This document shows, piece after piece, positions 51,612 through 60,200 of a stretch of 64,000 bases of DNA; positions within the stretch are counted from its first letter, which is position 1; each line of letters opens with the position of its first letter. Under the pieces are notes generated by a model. That model saw only the letters and a list, made by a program, of their open reading frames with translations, did no database searches and was not told where the DNA came from. The DNA is from Streptomyces sp. V4I2 (GTDB taxonomy: Bacteria; Actinomycetota; Actinomycetes; Streptomycetales; Streptomycetaceae): contig NZ_JAUSZM010000003.1 in the NCBI RefSeq assembly GCF_030817655.1, positions 1,426,001-1,490,000 of the forward strand, given 5' to 3'. A program made the position numbers and the translations under genes.

Positions 51612-51760
51612 TCTTCCAGAAACCAAGAAGTGTCTTGCGACCTGCGGTGATGGGGTTTTTCTAGGACCACATCAGGCACGATCGGCAAGGCACTTCCGAG
51701 ATGCAGTCTTCCCATGCCGCGGCGGCGCTCTCATCCGCGTTCGATGATCCGAACCTGATC
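51612..51760 (+). mobile_element. Remnant of an insertion sequence left end (IS1380-like)
   Basis: From 51701 a frame reads MQSSHAAAALSSAFDDPNLI, which I recall as the start of Streptomyces IS1380-type transposases, preceded by a leader with GAAGTGTCTTGCGACCTGCG (51628-51647). After about 20 codons the similarity ends; the frame runs on to a stop at 51868 with an unrelated tail (ASHDWHAFAQVTTMVDHWDRPN). Identification is from memory. Nothing else is seen in 51474-51611. Confidence 0.35.
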
Positions 51761-51877
51761 GTCGTTCCCCGTCGATCCGCCCGCCGACCCTGGGGCATCG
51801 CTTCCCACGACTGGCACGCGTTCGCCCAGGTCACCACCATGGTGGACCACTGGGACCGGCCGAACTGAGCTCCCGGA

Positions 51878-52420
51878 ATGCATGCGTTCTACTGGCTGCT
51901 CACCTTCTCCTCGCCGCGTCTCGCCGACCACGCTCAGCAGTGCCAGGACGCCATCCGTCACCTCGCCTTCCACGAGATCAGCACGGAGAGCCTGCATCTG
52001 ACACTGGGCCGAATCGGCCTCACGGATGGCCTGCCGCGTACTCGCATCCGGAGCCTCGCCGACGCCGTCCGCCGACAACGCCTCCCGCACGGTTTCCCGC
52101 TGAGCGCGTCACGAGGAGCGGTGCGCTACAGCGTGGCGCCCTGGGCGCCCGTACTCGCTCTCCACGCCCAGCTCGCCCGGGCGAGCAGCACCGTAGGGCT
52201 GCCGCCCATGAGCGCCAGCGGATATCTGCGACCTCACCTCGGTATCGCCTACTGCAACCGGTCGTTGCCCGCCTCCGAAGTCCGCGCGGCGATCGAGCCC
52301 TTGCGTCTGCTTCCGCCCGCGCCGCTGTTCGTGGACCGCGTCCAGATAGTCGAGATGCGGCGGGCGGACGGGGCATATCGCTGGCAGACCGTCGAGGAGG
52401 TCCTCCTGCAAACCGCCTGA
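51878..52420 (+). CDS. 2H phosphoesterase (2'-5' RNA ligase/LigT-like) protein
   Basis: 180 residues, the usual length. Two histidine motifs mark the fold: LHLTLGRIG (HxT) near residue 40 and LRPHLGIAYCN (HxG, where HxT/S is usual) near residue 124. Such enzymes open or form 2',3'-cyclic or 2'-5' phosphodiesters in RNA or nucleotides. No signal peptide. ATG at 51878; GGAAT precedes it weakly. It stands alone between IS remnants and a broken membrane-protein gene. Confidence 0.8.
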   Translation: MHAFYWLLTFSSPRLADHAQQCQDAIRHLAFHEISTESLHLTLGRIGLTDGLPRTRIRSLADAVRRQRLPHGFPLSASRGAVRYSVAPWAPVLALHAQLARASSTVGLPPMSASGYLRPHLGIAYCNRSLPASEVRAAIEPLRLLPPAPLFVDRVQIVEMRRADGAYRWQTVEEVLLQTA

Positions 52421-52519
52421 CACCGCCCGAGGCCGCGAGAAGGCGGAGCTGAAGGTCGTACACCACCCCGTTCCCCCGGGAGGGCGCCACCCCGCCGCAG
52501 ATTCCGGCGGGGTGGCCGA

Positions 52520-52809
52520 CTAGCTAAGCGGTAACGGCACCGCCCGGCTGGCGCTCGCTCGGGCCAGGAAGATACCCAGGGCCCTCGCTTGCTTTCGACT
52601 TCGTTTGAAGCAAACGACGACAACCACCGTCGCCAGCGGCAAACCACAGGCGGCGAAGCCCGCACCGAGCGGCACGAATTCCGCGTATACCTGCCAAGCC
52701 CGTGCGCCCCGGCGAGCAGCAGCGCCGCAGCGCAGGTCAGTCCTATTCCGCAGTGACGAACCGGGGGGGTGAGGCGGCCATGCGTCGAGGCGTCCGGCTT
52801 CACGACCAT
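52520..52809 (-). pseudogene. Two-helix small membrane protein, frameshifted
   Basis: From ATG 52809 the minus strand reads MVVKPDAS, then a membrane segment HCGIGLTCAAALLLAGAHG. Near 52700 the coding pattern moves to another frame and continues AWQVYAEFVPLGAGFAACG, LPLATVVVVVCFKRSRKQAR, ending PLPLS and a TAG at 52520-52522. Joined, this is a ~95-residue protein with two helices and a basic tail. A single-base indel, real or a sequencing error, explains the break. The longer open frame across 52249-52809 follows the wrong frame after the break. Confidence 0.6.
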
Positions 52810-52915
52810 CGCGCTGCCTTCACTCGCGCCCTGGTCGAGAGCCGGATGTGCTGATGACGGACGAGCCGATCTCCGCCCCGACGTGCTGACCGCCGAGCGA
52901 TCGACAGCACCGACG

Positions 52916-53671
52916 TCACGAGCCGGGGAAAGCCGACGTGTAGTGGAAGCGCACCCTGCTGCCGAGCCATACGGTCCGGGTCGTCTCCAACAGGCGGCCG
53001 TCCTCCAGGCGGGCCACCGACCACACCACGAACAGCGGCGCGTCGAGGGTCGTGTTCAGAAGGCGGGCCTCCTGGGAATTGGCCGCGCCGACTTCGAGGT
53101 AGTGGTTGGTGTCGGAGGGTGCGAGCTCGAAGATCTCGCGGAGGGTCCGGGAGAGCGAACCGTCGATGAGGGGCTGATCGGACAACCCGGGCGCCATGGG
53201 CTCGGGGACCCACGAGTCCGTGAGCCCGATGGCGCGGTCGTTGACCACGTGGAGCCGCTTGAGGTGGAACCGCTTGGCGGAGGCTTCCTCCGGGGTGATG
53301 AGCCTGGTCAGCTCATGGGGCTCGGGCTCGGTGGGGGCGTCGTGCAGGTGGATGGACTTCGCGGTCTGGCCCGCGGCGTGAAAGCGGTCCCGCCATGGCG
53401 TGGTGAGCGCGAAGTCGTGCTGGACCGGTTCCGGAATGTCGGCGACGAAGGTGCCGGCGCCCTGCCGGCGCTCGACGTAGCCATCCGCGGCCAGGGCACT
53501 GAGCGCCTGGCGGATGGTGATGCGGCTGACGCCGTAAAGCTCGGAGAGTTCACGCTCGGTCGGCAGCCGGTAGCCCGTCTGGAGTTCCTGGTCGATCTGC
53601 CGACGCAGATCGCGCTGTACCTGGGCCCAGGCTGGCATGGGCGACTTTCGATCCACCGGGTGCACGGACAT
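52916..53671 (-). CDS. GntR-family regulator, HutC/UTRA type
   Basis: 251 residues. N-terminal winged helix: PAWAQVQRDLRRQIDQELQTGYRLPTERELSELYGVSRITIRQALSALAADGYVERRQGAGTFV. The C-terminal UTRA effector domain contains FHLKRLHVVNDRAIGLTDSWVPE and LLNTTLDAPLFVVWSVARLEDGRLLETTRTVWLGSRVRFHYT. UTRA regulators bind sugar phosphates, amino sugars or histidine-type ligands. It is the last gene of the catabolic operon and its likely repressor; the operator may be the palindrome at 61649-61668. ATG at 53671; ATG at 53638 is an alternative. Confidence 0.9.
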   Translation of the reverse strand: MSVHPVDRKSPMPAWAQVQRDLRRQIDQELQTGYRLPTERELSELYGVSRITIRQALSALAADGYVERRQGAGTFVADIPEPVQHDFALTTPWRDRFHAAGQTAKSIHLHDAPTEPEPHELTRLITPEEASAKRFHLKRLHVVNDRAIGLTDSWVPEPMAPGLSDQPLIDGSLSRTLREIFELAPSDTNHYLEVGAANSQEARLLNTTLDAPLFVVWSVARLEDGRLLETTRTVWLGSRVRFHYTSAFPGS

Positions 53672-53834
53672 GCGACCCCGGGCGGTCGTCGCGCCATCGA
53701 CGACGGACACGGTCAGACTCCCCTCACCCTTCGCGCGCCGACAACCACGCCGCGCCACACAATTGGTCTCAAAGTTATCACCTATCGCTGGACTCGCGGC
53801 AACGGCAGGTCGCGCGAAGGGAGCGTCGCTCGCG

Positions 53835-54815
53835 TCAGGAATCGAGTTTGATGTGCCGCGCGTCCATGTTCACTGCTCCACCGCGGAAGGGCGGACGGCC
53901 CCACCGCAGCGCCGCACCGTGGGCAAACCAGGCCCCTGCCACCGCCGTGGCGATGTCACGCAGGATGGCGGCGTCCGGTGCGCTGGGGTTCGTGAGATCG
54001 CGGGTGTCGACCTGACGGACGGTCTGGCCGGTGGTACGCAGGGCATCGGCCAGGCGGTCGAATCGCGATCGGCCACGCGGACCCATGAGTTGGAGGGTGA
54101 GGTGCGCCTCGGGACCGATGAAGTAGTCGACGTGCCCGCTCTCTTCCAGGGGCACGTTGCGCACCGCCAGTCCGCAGGCCTCGATCAGCTTCAGGACCCA
54201 GAAGTCGGCTCCGCTGCACAGCTCCGGAAGAGACAGGACGGAGACGGCGGCCGGCGCGGACTCGGGCAGAGCCTTCAGCTGTGCGTCGACACTCTCGCGT
54301 ACGCCGTCCAGGCTTTTCGCGAGGCCCCGGTTGAATTGTGAGGTGTCGACTCCGCACACGGCGGCCACCCCTTGGGCGAGCATGACGTGCCCGGCGCAGG
54401 GAACCACCTCCTCCACCCGCAGCGTGGGCACCAGCTGGACCTCGTCGGCCGCGTCCGCCAGTGGCGAGGACGACTGTGAGGTGATGGCGACGGTCTTCAG
54501 TCCGGCGGTCCGCGCCATGCGCAGGGCCCTGACGGTGGCGCCGGAGGTTCCGGAGTGCGAGATGCCCACAAGGGTGTCGCAGGCGGCGGGCAGGGTCTCA
54601 CTCCAGGTGACATCGCCCGCGGACAGGGCACGGTGGCCGAATCCGGTGGCGATCAGTCCGGAGGCAAGGGAGTCCCCCGAGCCGACGAAGACCGCGCGTC
54701 CCAGGTCCGGGACGCTGCCGACGGCTACCGGGGACGCATCGAGCAGCGCGGCATGCAGCGCGGCGCTTGCCGAAGCAGAGGCGGACGCAGGAGCGGATTC
54801 GGGTGCGGAGGGCAT
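53835..54815 (-). CDS. SIS-domain sugar-phosphate isomerase/deglycase-like protein
   Basis: 326 residues. Two SIS-type halves: the first has RAVFVGSGDSLASGLIATGFGH, DTLVGISHSGTSGATVRALRMARTAGLKTVAIT and SPLADAADEVQLVP; the second contains FWVLKLIEACGLAVRNVPLEESGHVDYFIGPEAHLTL. This is the plan of GlmS, AgaS and FrlB proteins, which isomerise or deglycate amino-sugar phosphates. With a PfkB kinase, a GntR/UTRA regulator and an ABC sugar importer it resembles the frl system. The stop of the kinase gene lies 4 bases before its ATG at 54815, and AGGAG lies inside the kinase gene end. Confidence 0.85.
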   Translation of the reverse strand: MPSAPESAPASASASASAALHAALLDASPVAVGSVPDLGRAVFVGSGDSLASGLIATGFGHRALSAGDVTWSETLPAACDTLVGISHSGTSGATVRALRMARTAGLKTVAITSQSSSPLADAADEVQLVPTLRVEEVVPCAGHVMLAQGVAAVCGVDTSQFNRGLAKSLDGVRESVDAQLKALPESAPAAVSVLSLPELCSGADFWVLKLIEACGLAVRNVPLEESGHVDYFIGPEAHLTLQLMGPRGRSRFDRLADALRTTGQTVRQVDTRDLTNPSAPDAAILRDIATAVAGAWFAHGAALRWGRPPFRGGAVNMDARHIKLDS

Positions 54816-54819
54816 GGTT

Positions 54820-55713
54820 CTAGATCTCCTTGCGGGTGGTGATGCCTGGGAAGGGGCGCGACATGGGGGCCGCCGCGGCGAGTGCCTCGTGGCCCCAGCC
54901 GGCGAGGGCGGTACGGGCGATGCTGGTGCCGAACACGGCGGCCTCGACCGGGTCGGCGCCGGCGGCGAGGGCGGCCACGACAGCGGCCGCGCAGGCGTCT
55001 CCGGCGCCGGTGGTCTCGACGACGGTGACCGCGCGGTCACGTATGGACCAGATGCCGTCGGCCGTGACGACGTAGCTGCCCTCGGCGTCGAGGCGGGCGA
55101 TCACCGGCAGATCCAGCCGGGCCGCCAGTGACCTGGCGGCGCGGCGCGGATCGGAGTCCAGCAGGGTCAGCTGGACCCGGCTCGGCAGCAGTACGGTCGT
55201 TGCCGAGACCACCAGGCGCAGGTACGCCAGGCCCTGTTCGGCGACCAGGAGTTGGTGCGGGTCGAGGCCGACCAGGGTGTTCGGGTCCGCCGCGGGCCGC
55301 TCGGCCGGGGACGAGGCCACCAGCCCGTCGAGGCCGTCCTCGAAACCGGCCGTCGGCGCGGGAAGCGGGTCCTCCGACCCGGGCCGGTGCCCTGGGTTTT
55401 CGAGTTCGGTACCCGCTGTCGTGTCCTGCGTGACGATGCGCCGTCCGCGGGCGGAGTTCAGGATCCACAACCTCGGCACGGTGGGCACCTGGCGGCAGTG
55501 CCGCCGGTCGACGCCCAAGTCGTCGAAGATCCGCGCGAACCCGGGATCGTCCTCAGGCAGCGGGCAGCTCACGCGGACGTGCGTGCCGGCGACGAGACGT
55601 GCGCCGAGTGCGGCGAACAGCGCCGGCCCGCCGGGGCACGAGAAGCGTGCCCCGGCGGGTTCGGTGACCAGATGGTCGACCGACAGGCCCGCGTGGATGC
55701 CGACCAGCGTCAC
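54820..55713 (-). CDS. PfkB-family carbohydrate kinase
   Basis: 297 residues. The C-terminal PfkB motif VVETTGAGDACAAAVVAALAAGADPVEAAVFGTSIA contains the anion hole GAG and catalytic Asp. The N-terminal region is divergent (GLSVDHLVTEPAG, then CPGGPALFAALGARL). The first half contains an unusual linker rich in Pro and Asp. It should phosphorylate the imported sugar or sugar amine before the SIS protein acts. GTG at 55713 overlaps the YjbQ stop (GTGA). Confidence 0.85.
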   Translation of the reverse strand: MTLVGIHAGLSVDHLVTEPAGARFSCPGGPALFAALGARLVAGTHVRVSCPLPEDDPGFARIFDDLGVDRRHCRQVPTVPRLWILNSARGRRIVTQDTTAGTELENPGHRPGSEDPLPAPTAGFEDGLDGLVASSPAERPAADPNTLVGLDPHQLLVAEQGLAYLRLVVSATTVLLPSRVQLTLLDSDPRRAARSLAARLDLPVIARLDAEGSYVVTADGIWSIRDRAVTVVETTGAGDACAAAVVAALAAGADPVEAAVFGTSIARTALAGWGHEALAAAAPMSRPFPGITTRKEI

Positions 55714-56162
55714 TGAGAGAACCGGGAGAAGGCGTACTGGACGGTGCGGTCGCGCGGCCCGTCCAGCTCCAGGAGGTAGACGCCCTGGCTGTGGCCGATC
55801 CCCAGTTGCCCGTCGACGACCGGCAGGGTCAGCGACTGGGCACCGAACACGCACCGGACGTGCGCGGCCGCGTCCTGCGGTCCGTCGTGCAGATGGACGA
55901 AGGGGCGGTTCACGGGTATCTGCCCCTCGATGAACAGCCGGATGTCGTGGAGCGTGGTGCCGTCGACACCCGAGTTGAGGATCAGCGTGCACGTGGTGTG
56001 CGGGATGTAGACCGTGAGCGTCCCGTCGCCCAGCTGCGGCGGGACGGCGTCCCTGAGCCGCGGAGTGAGATCGGTGAAGCCCACAGGAGCGGCGAAGCCG
56101 TCGGCGGGCTTGGTGTTCAGGCTGAAGCTCAGCCACTTGCCGATCGTGGGGGGAGTGCTCAT
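55710..56162 (-). CDS. YjbQ-family protein (UPF0047)
   Basis: 150 residues. Family motifs are clear: TLTVYIPHTTCTLILNSGVDG, then RPFVHLHDGPQDAAAHVRCVFGAQSLTLPVVDGQLGIGHSQGVYLLELDGPRDRTV. YjbQ proteins have weak thiamine-phosphate-synthase activity in vitro; their true role is unknown. Its place inside a sugar operon suggests a metabolic function linked to phosphorylated sugars. ATG at 56162. Confidence 0.9.
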   Translation of the reverse strand: MSTPPTIGKWLSFSLNTKPADGFAAPVGFTDLTPRLRDAVPPQLGDGTLTVYIPHTTCTLILNSGVDGTTLHDIRLFIEGQIPVNRPFVHLHDGPQDAAAHVRCVFGAQSLTLPVVDGQLGIGHSQGVYLLELDGPRDRTVQYAFSRFSQ

Positions 56163-56226
56163 CGATGTGCCTTTCTTGTCTGTTCATGGTGGTTCCATGG
56201 GTGGTTGCCCACGCCGTCCCGCCCGC

Positions 56227-58342
56227 CTAGGGCGCGGCGAGTCGTGAGACGCGTACGCCGTCGGCCGCGACGGCGCCGCGCTCGACGACGAAGCCCGTGC
56301 CACCGCCGAGGGTGTCGGCGGTGGTGCCGGTGAGCCGGGTCCTGCCGTCGACAGACAGCGCGAGATCCCTGCCACGACAGCGCAGTTCCACCTCGTACGG
56401 GCGGTCGCGCTCGTACGAGAACGGAGTCTCGGCCAGGACGTGGCGTTCGCCGTCGCGCTGGTGCAGCAGGCGCAGGCGGTCTCCGCCGGTGAAGGGCCCC
56501 CGCGTAGAAGCGGCGGTGGCCTCTGCTGCGGACCACCAGGCCGGCGGTCTCGTGCAGGGAGAGGGTGAGCCGGCTGGCTACGGCGTAGTCGGTCCACTCC
56601 CGGGTCCCGGTGGTGACTACGCCGAGGGCGTCCGGGTGGGAGACGGAGTAGGTGACGGCGAAGTCGGCCTCGAAGTTCTTCGCCGAGCTCACCCAGGGCG
56701 CGAGTGCCGGGGGTTTGGTGTCCCAGATGGAGGCGAGCAGGACGCCGCTCTGCTCGAACCGCTCCGGTGCGTCGCGCCAGTCCAGTTCGTGCAGGAACGC
56801 TTCCGCATCGGGGTCGGCGTCGGCTCCGGCGGTGAAGGCGAATCCGACCCGGAAGGGGACCAGGCCGCCGACGGGAGGAACCTGCCAGGTGACCGTACGA
56901 GGGGCGGGGCCGAGGAGGTGCGTTTCGCCGAGGACCGTCGTGGCCCGTCCCGCGTCGGCGTACAGGACGTAGGGGCGGACGCTCGTGCCGATGCGGGCGG
57001 CGGACAGGCGGGCGGTCAGCGTCTGGCCGGGGTAGAGCGTGGGGCTGGCGAGGGTGGAGAAGTTGCCGCTGGTGTCGGCGGGGTCGAGGAACGTGGGTGT
57101 GGAGACGTGGGCCGTGGCCGGTCCGTGCGGTCCGCCGTCGCCGAGCCGTACGCGCAGCGCGCCGCCGGTGCCCACCGGCGCCGGCCCGTCGGCGCCCGGC
57201 TGGTACGGGCAGGCAGTGAAGCCCTGGACCGAACCACGGTAGGCGAAGGTGAACCGGGGCCGGGGCGGCGGGAGTCCGCCCCCGGCGAGGACAGCGGCGG
57301 AGGCGAGGATCCGGTCGGTCTCGCGGGTGGCGTCGCTGACGCACTCGCCTCCGTCGGCGGTGACCACGAGCAGGCGGTCGGCCACCGGTGTCCTGAGGCC
57401 GGGGCCCTCGCCGAGCGCGTCGAGACCGAGGCGTACGCCGTTGAGACAGCCCACGGTCCCGGCGTTGCTGTCGGTGTCGAAGCCGACGGACGACGCGATC
57501 ATCACCGAGGTGGGGAAGCTGTCGCCGGCGCCGAGGAGCGCGCCGAGTGACATCGCCAGGTTGGACAGCGCGTGGCAGGGGCCGGGGTACCGGGCGTATC
57601 CGTAGTGCCGGTCCACCCAGTCGCGGATGTCGCGCCAGTCGCGGTCGGCGGAGCAGTTGGCGCGGACCTCGTCCAGCAGGGTGCGTACCGCCGAGGAGCG
57701 CACGAACGCGGTGCCCGCGTCGAGTAGGCGGTCCAGGTCGGGCTCGTCGAAGGCCAGCGCACGCATGGCGGCGAGCAGACTGGCCGACTCCAGCGCGTCG
57801 CCGTCGTGGCTGACCGACGCGGCGGACCTGGTCAGGGCGACGGCGCGGTCGGGGTCGCCGGGGCACATCAGGCCGAAGGCGTCGCTGAAGATCTGGGCGC
57901 CGATCTGCTCGGCGAGGGTGCGGCCGTTGACGGCGATGGATCCGCTGCGCGGGGCCGGTATGCCGCGGCGCAGGTTGAGGAACGCGGTGTGCTCGGTGGA
58001 CCGTCCCATGCCGCCCCACCACAGGATGGTGCGGTCCTCGATGACGTAGTTGAGCCAGGTGTCGCCGACGTGGGCCGGTTCGATCGTCAGGCCCGGGTTG
58101 TCGAGGACGACGCGGGCGAAGGCGAGGGTGCCGGAGATGTCGTCGTCGGCGACGACCAGCGGGACGCCGAGGTCGTCGTTGACGTACCTGCCGACATCTC
58201 CGAACCGGTCGGTGATGTCCTGGTAGGGCCAGCCCTCGACGGGGCGTCCGAGATAGACGCCGATGATCTTGCCGAGAACTCCGGCGTACACCTGCTCGGC
58301 GTACCGGTCCGCGGGATGCGTCGCTACGGGATGCGTCGTCAT
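56227..58342 (-). CDS. ADP-ribosylglycohydrolase-family protein, C-terminal domain frameshifted
   Basis: The N-terminal ~370 residues are a complete ADP-ribosylglycohydrolase domain: VLGKIIGVYLGRPVEGW, VADDDISGTLAFARVVLD (Asp triad), GLMCPGDPDRAVALTRSAASVSHDGDALESA and VGFDTDSNAGTVGCLNGVRLG (metal-binding DTD). A beta-rich C-terminal region follows. At about 56493-56501, in a GGGGG/CCC run, one base is extra: the protein-like frame moves from YAGALHRR to FTGGDRLRLLHQRDGERHVL and ends in a TAG at 56227-56229. Read literally, the open frame instead runs to 56159 with an Arg-rich shadow tail. The enzyme may split an N-glycosidic bond of an imported ribosyl compound. ATG at 58342 starts 1 base after the permease stop. 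Confidence 0.8.
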
Positions 58343-58343
58343 G

Positions 58344-59195
58344 TCACCCCTTGACCGCGCCGCCGGCCATGCCGTCCACGACGTACCGCTGCAGGGCGAT
58401 GAAGACGCCGAGGACCGGGAGGATGAGGACGAGGGCGCCCGCCATCATGACGCCCAGCTGGGTGGAGAAGGTGCCGTTCATCGACAGGAAGCCCAGGGTG
58501 ACGGTCTGGTCGGACGGGTCGTGCAGGAAGGTCGAGGAGATGAGGAAGTCGTTCCAGGCGCTGAGGCCGACGATGACGCCCACGGTGATCAGACCGGGCC
58601 GTACGACGGGGAGCAGCACCCGGTGGATCAGCTGGATGACGTTGGCGCCGTCGACCAGGGCCGCCTCTTCGAGTTCCTTGGGGACGTTGAGGAAGAAGGT
58701 GCGCATCAGGAAGGTCGCGAACGGCATGTTGATGGCGGCGAGGATCACGCCGACCGCGAAGACGTTGTCGAGGAGCCCCAGGGCGGCGACCCCGGCGTAC
58801 AGGGGAAAGATGAACAGCTGGATCGGCACCGTCATGGCCATGGTCAGGTAGACCATGACGGCGGGCCACATGCGGATCTTCTGTCCGGCCAGCACGTACC
58901 CGGCCAGGGACGAGCAGACCAGCACGACGACGACCGTGGTGCCGGTGAGCAGGACGCTGTTGAGGAATCCGGTGCCGAACGCGCCGTACTGCCAGGCGGT
59001 CGTGAAGTTCGACAGGCTGAGCGACTTCGGCAGTGAGAACGGGCTGCCGGTGACGCCCGCGTTGGACTTGAAGCTGTTGAGAAGGACGAGGAAGAGAGGG
59101 AAGAGCGCGGTGGCGGCGAAGACCAGGAGCACGGTGTGGGCCATGACGCCCTTGCACCGGGTTTTCACGCTGTGGTTCCTGCTGTGGTTCCTCAT
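58344..59195 (-). CDS. Carbohydrate ABC transporter permease (MalG-like)
   Basis: 283 residues with six membrane helices. The EAA loop reads VPKELEEAALVDGANVIQLIHRVLLPVVRPGL. The N-terminus opens with an unusual RNHSRNHSVKTR. ATG at 59195 overlaps the preceding permease stop (ATGA). It pairs with the upstream permease; no ATPase is in the operon, so a shared ATPase (MsiK type) is expected. Confidence 0.93.
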   Translation of the reverse strand: MRNHSRNHSVKTRCKGVMAHTVLLVFAATALFPLFLVLLNSFKSNAGVTGSPFSLPKSLSLSNFTTAWQYGAFGTGFLNSVLLTGTTVVVVLVCSSLAGYVLAGQKIRMWPAVMVYLTMAMTVPIQLFIFPLYAGVAALGLLDNVFAVGVILAAINMPFATFLMRTFFLNVPKELEEAALVDGANVIQLIHRVLLPVVRPGLITVGVIVGLSAWNDFLISSTFLHDPSDQTVTLGFLSMNGTFSTQLGVMMAGALVLILPVLGVFIALQRYVVDGMAGGAVKG

Positions 59196-60121
59196 GACGA
59201 CAGTTGCCTCCGGCTCATCCAGGTGTAGACACACGAGGCGATCAGTCCGAAGAAACTCATGATCAGCCCGACGGCGGACGCCTTGCCGAACTCGAACGCC
59301 GAGAACGCGAAGGCGTAGGCGTAGGTGCCCATCACCTCGCTGGAGTGCGCGGGGCCGCCCTGCGTGAGCAGGTAGACGTAGTCGAAGGCGAGGAAGGAGA
59401 AGATCACCGTCATCACGCCCATGAGCAGCAGCGTGGGGCGGATGCTCGGGAGGTAGACGTGCCGGAAGACCTGCCAGGAGCCGGCGCCGTCGACGATCGC
59501 CGCTTCCACCTGTTCCACCGGTGTCTGTCGCAGGGCGCCGAAGTAGACGACGGTGAGGAAGCCCCAGAAGTGCCACATGTCGACGGCGGCGGCCGCGTAG
59601 ATCGCGCCGTGCAGGCTGGACAGCGGTGAGTCGATGTGCAGGGCCCCGATGACACCGCCGTTGGGGTTGTAGATGATGTTCAGCCACACCATCGCGTTGA
59701 CCACCGGCGCCAGGACGTACGGCATGAGGTAGACGACCTGGTAGAAGGTGCGCGTGCGGCGTCTGCGGAGCAGGAGCCAGGCGGTGAGCAGGCTGATGAC
59801 GGCGGGGAGGCTCAGGAAGAGGGCGAGCCACTTGATGTTGTTGCCCAGGGCGGTGGTGAAGACGGGGTCGGCGAGGATGTCGGTGAAGTTGCGCAGGCCG
59901 ACGTAGTCGGCGTGGAAGCCGATGCCGGTCCAGTCGGTGAAGGCGGCCATCGCGGTCAGGACGCCGGGTACGACGACGACCAGGACGGACAGGAGCAGGG
60001 CCGGTGCGACCAGTAGGTGGTTGACCAGGGACCGGCGCCGCTGGTAAGCGCGGCGGGCCCGGTGATCCGGCGCGGGGGTCCGGCCGGTCGGGTGGGGCGC
60101 CGGAGTTGCCGTAGCTGTCAT
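59192..60121 (-). CDS. Carbohydrate ABC transporter permease (MalF-like)
   Basis: 309 residues. A basic Pro-rich N-terminus precedes six helices (LLVAPALLLSVLVVVVPGVL onward). The EAA loop reads TPVEQVEAAIVDGAGSWQVFRHVYLPSIRPTL. ATG at 60121 has GGAGG ten bases upstream; an ATG at 60169 is less likely. The binding-protein gene lies 79 bases upstream. Confidence 0.93.
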   Translation of the reverse strand: MTATATPAPHPTGRTPAPDHRARRAYQRRRSLVNHLLVAPALLLSVLVVVVPGVLTAMAAFTDWTGIGFHADYVGLRNFTDILADPVFTTALGNNIKWLALFLSLPAVISLLTAWLLLRRRRTRTFYQVVYLMPYVLAPVVNAMVWLNIIYNPNGGVIGALHIDSPLSSLHGAIYAAAAVDMWHFWGFLTVVYFGALRQTPVEQVEAAIVDGAGSWQVFRHVYLPSIRPTLLLMGVMTVIFSFLAFDYVYLLTQGGPAHSSEVMGTYAYAFAFSAFEFGKASAVGLIMSFFGLIASCVYTWMSRRQLSS

Positions 60122-60200
60122 GCTCGCGTTCCTCCGAGCGCCGGATGCCGCGCTGTGCGCTCGCGGCATCCGACGGCTCTGGGTCGGTGGGGCGGGACCG

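Noticed and set aside
50025..51650. 541-residue open frame on the plus strand over TnpB
   Set aside because: The minus-strand frame carries the three RuvC motifs; the plus-strand frame has none.
52249..52809. 186-residue protein on the minus strand
   Set aside because: Only its first third looks coding; the rest follows the wrong frame after a frameshift and overlaps the 2H phosphoesterase gene. Reported instead as a pseudogene at 52520-52809.
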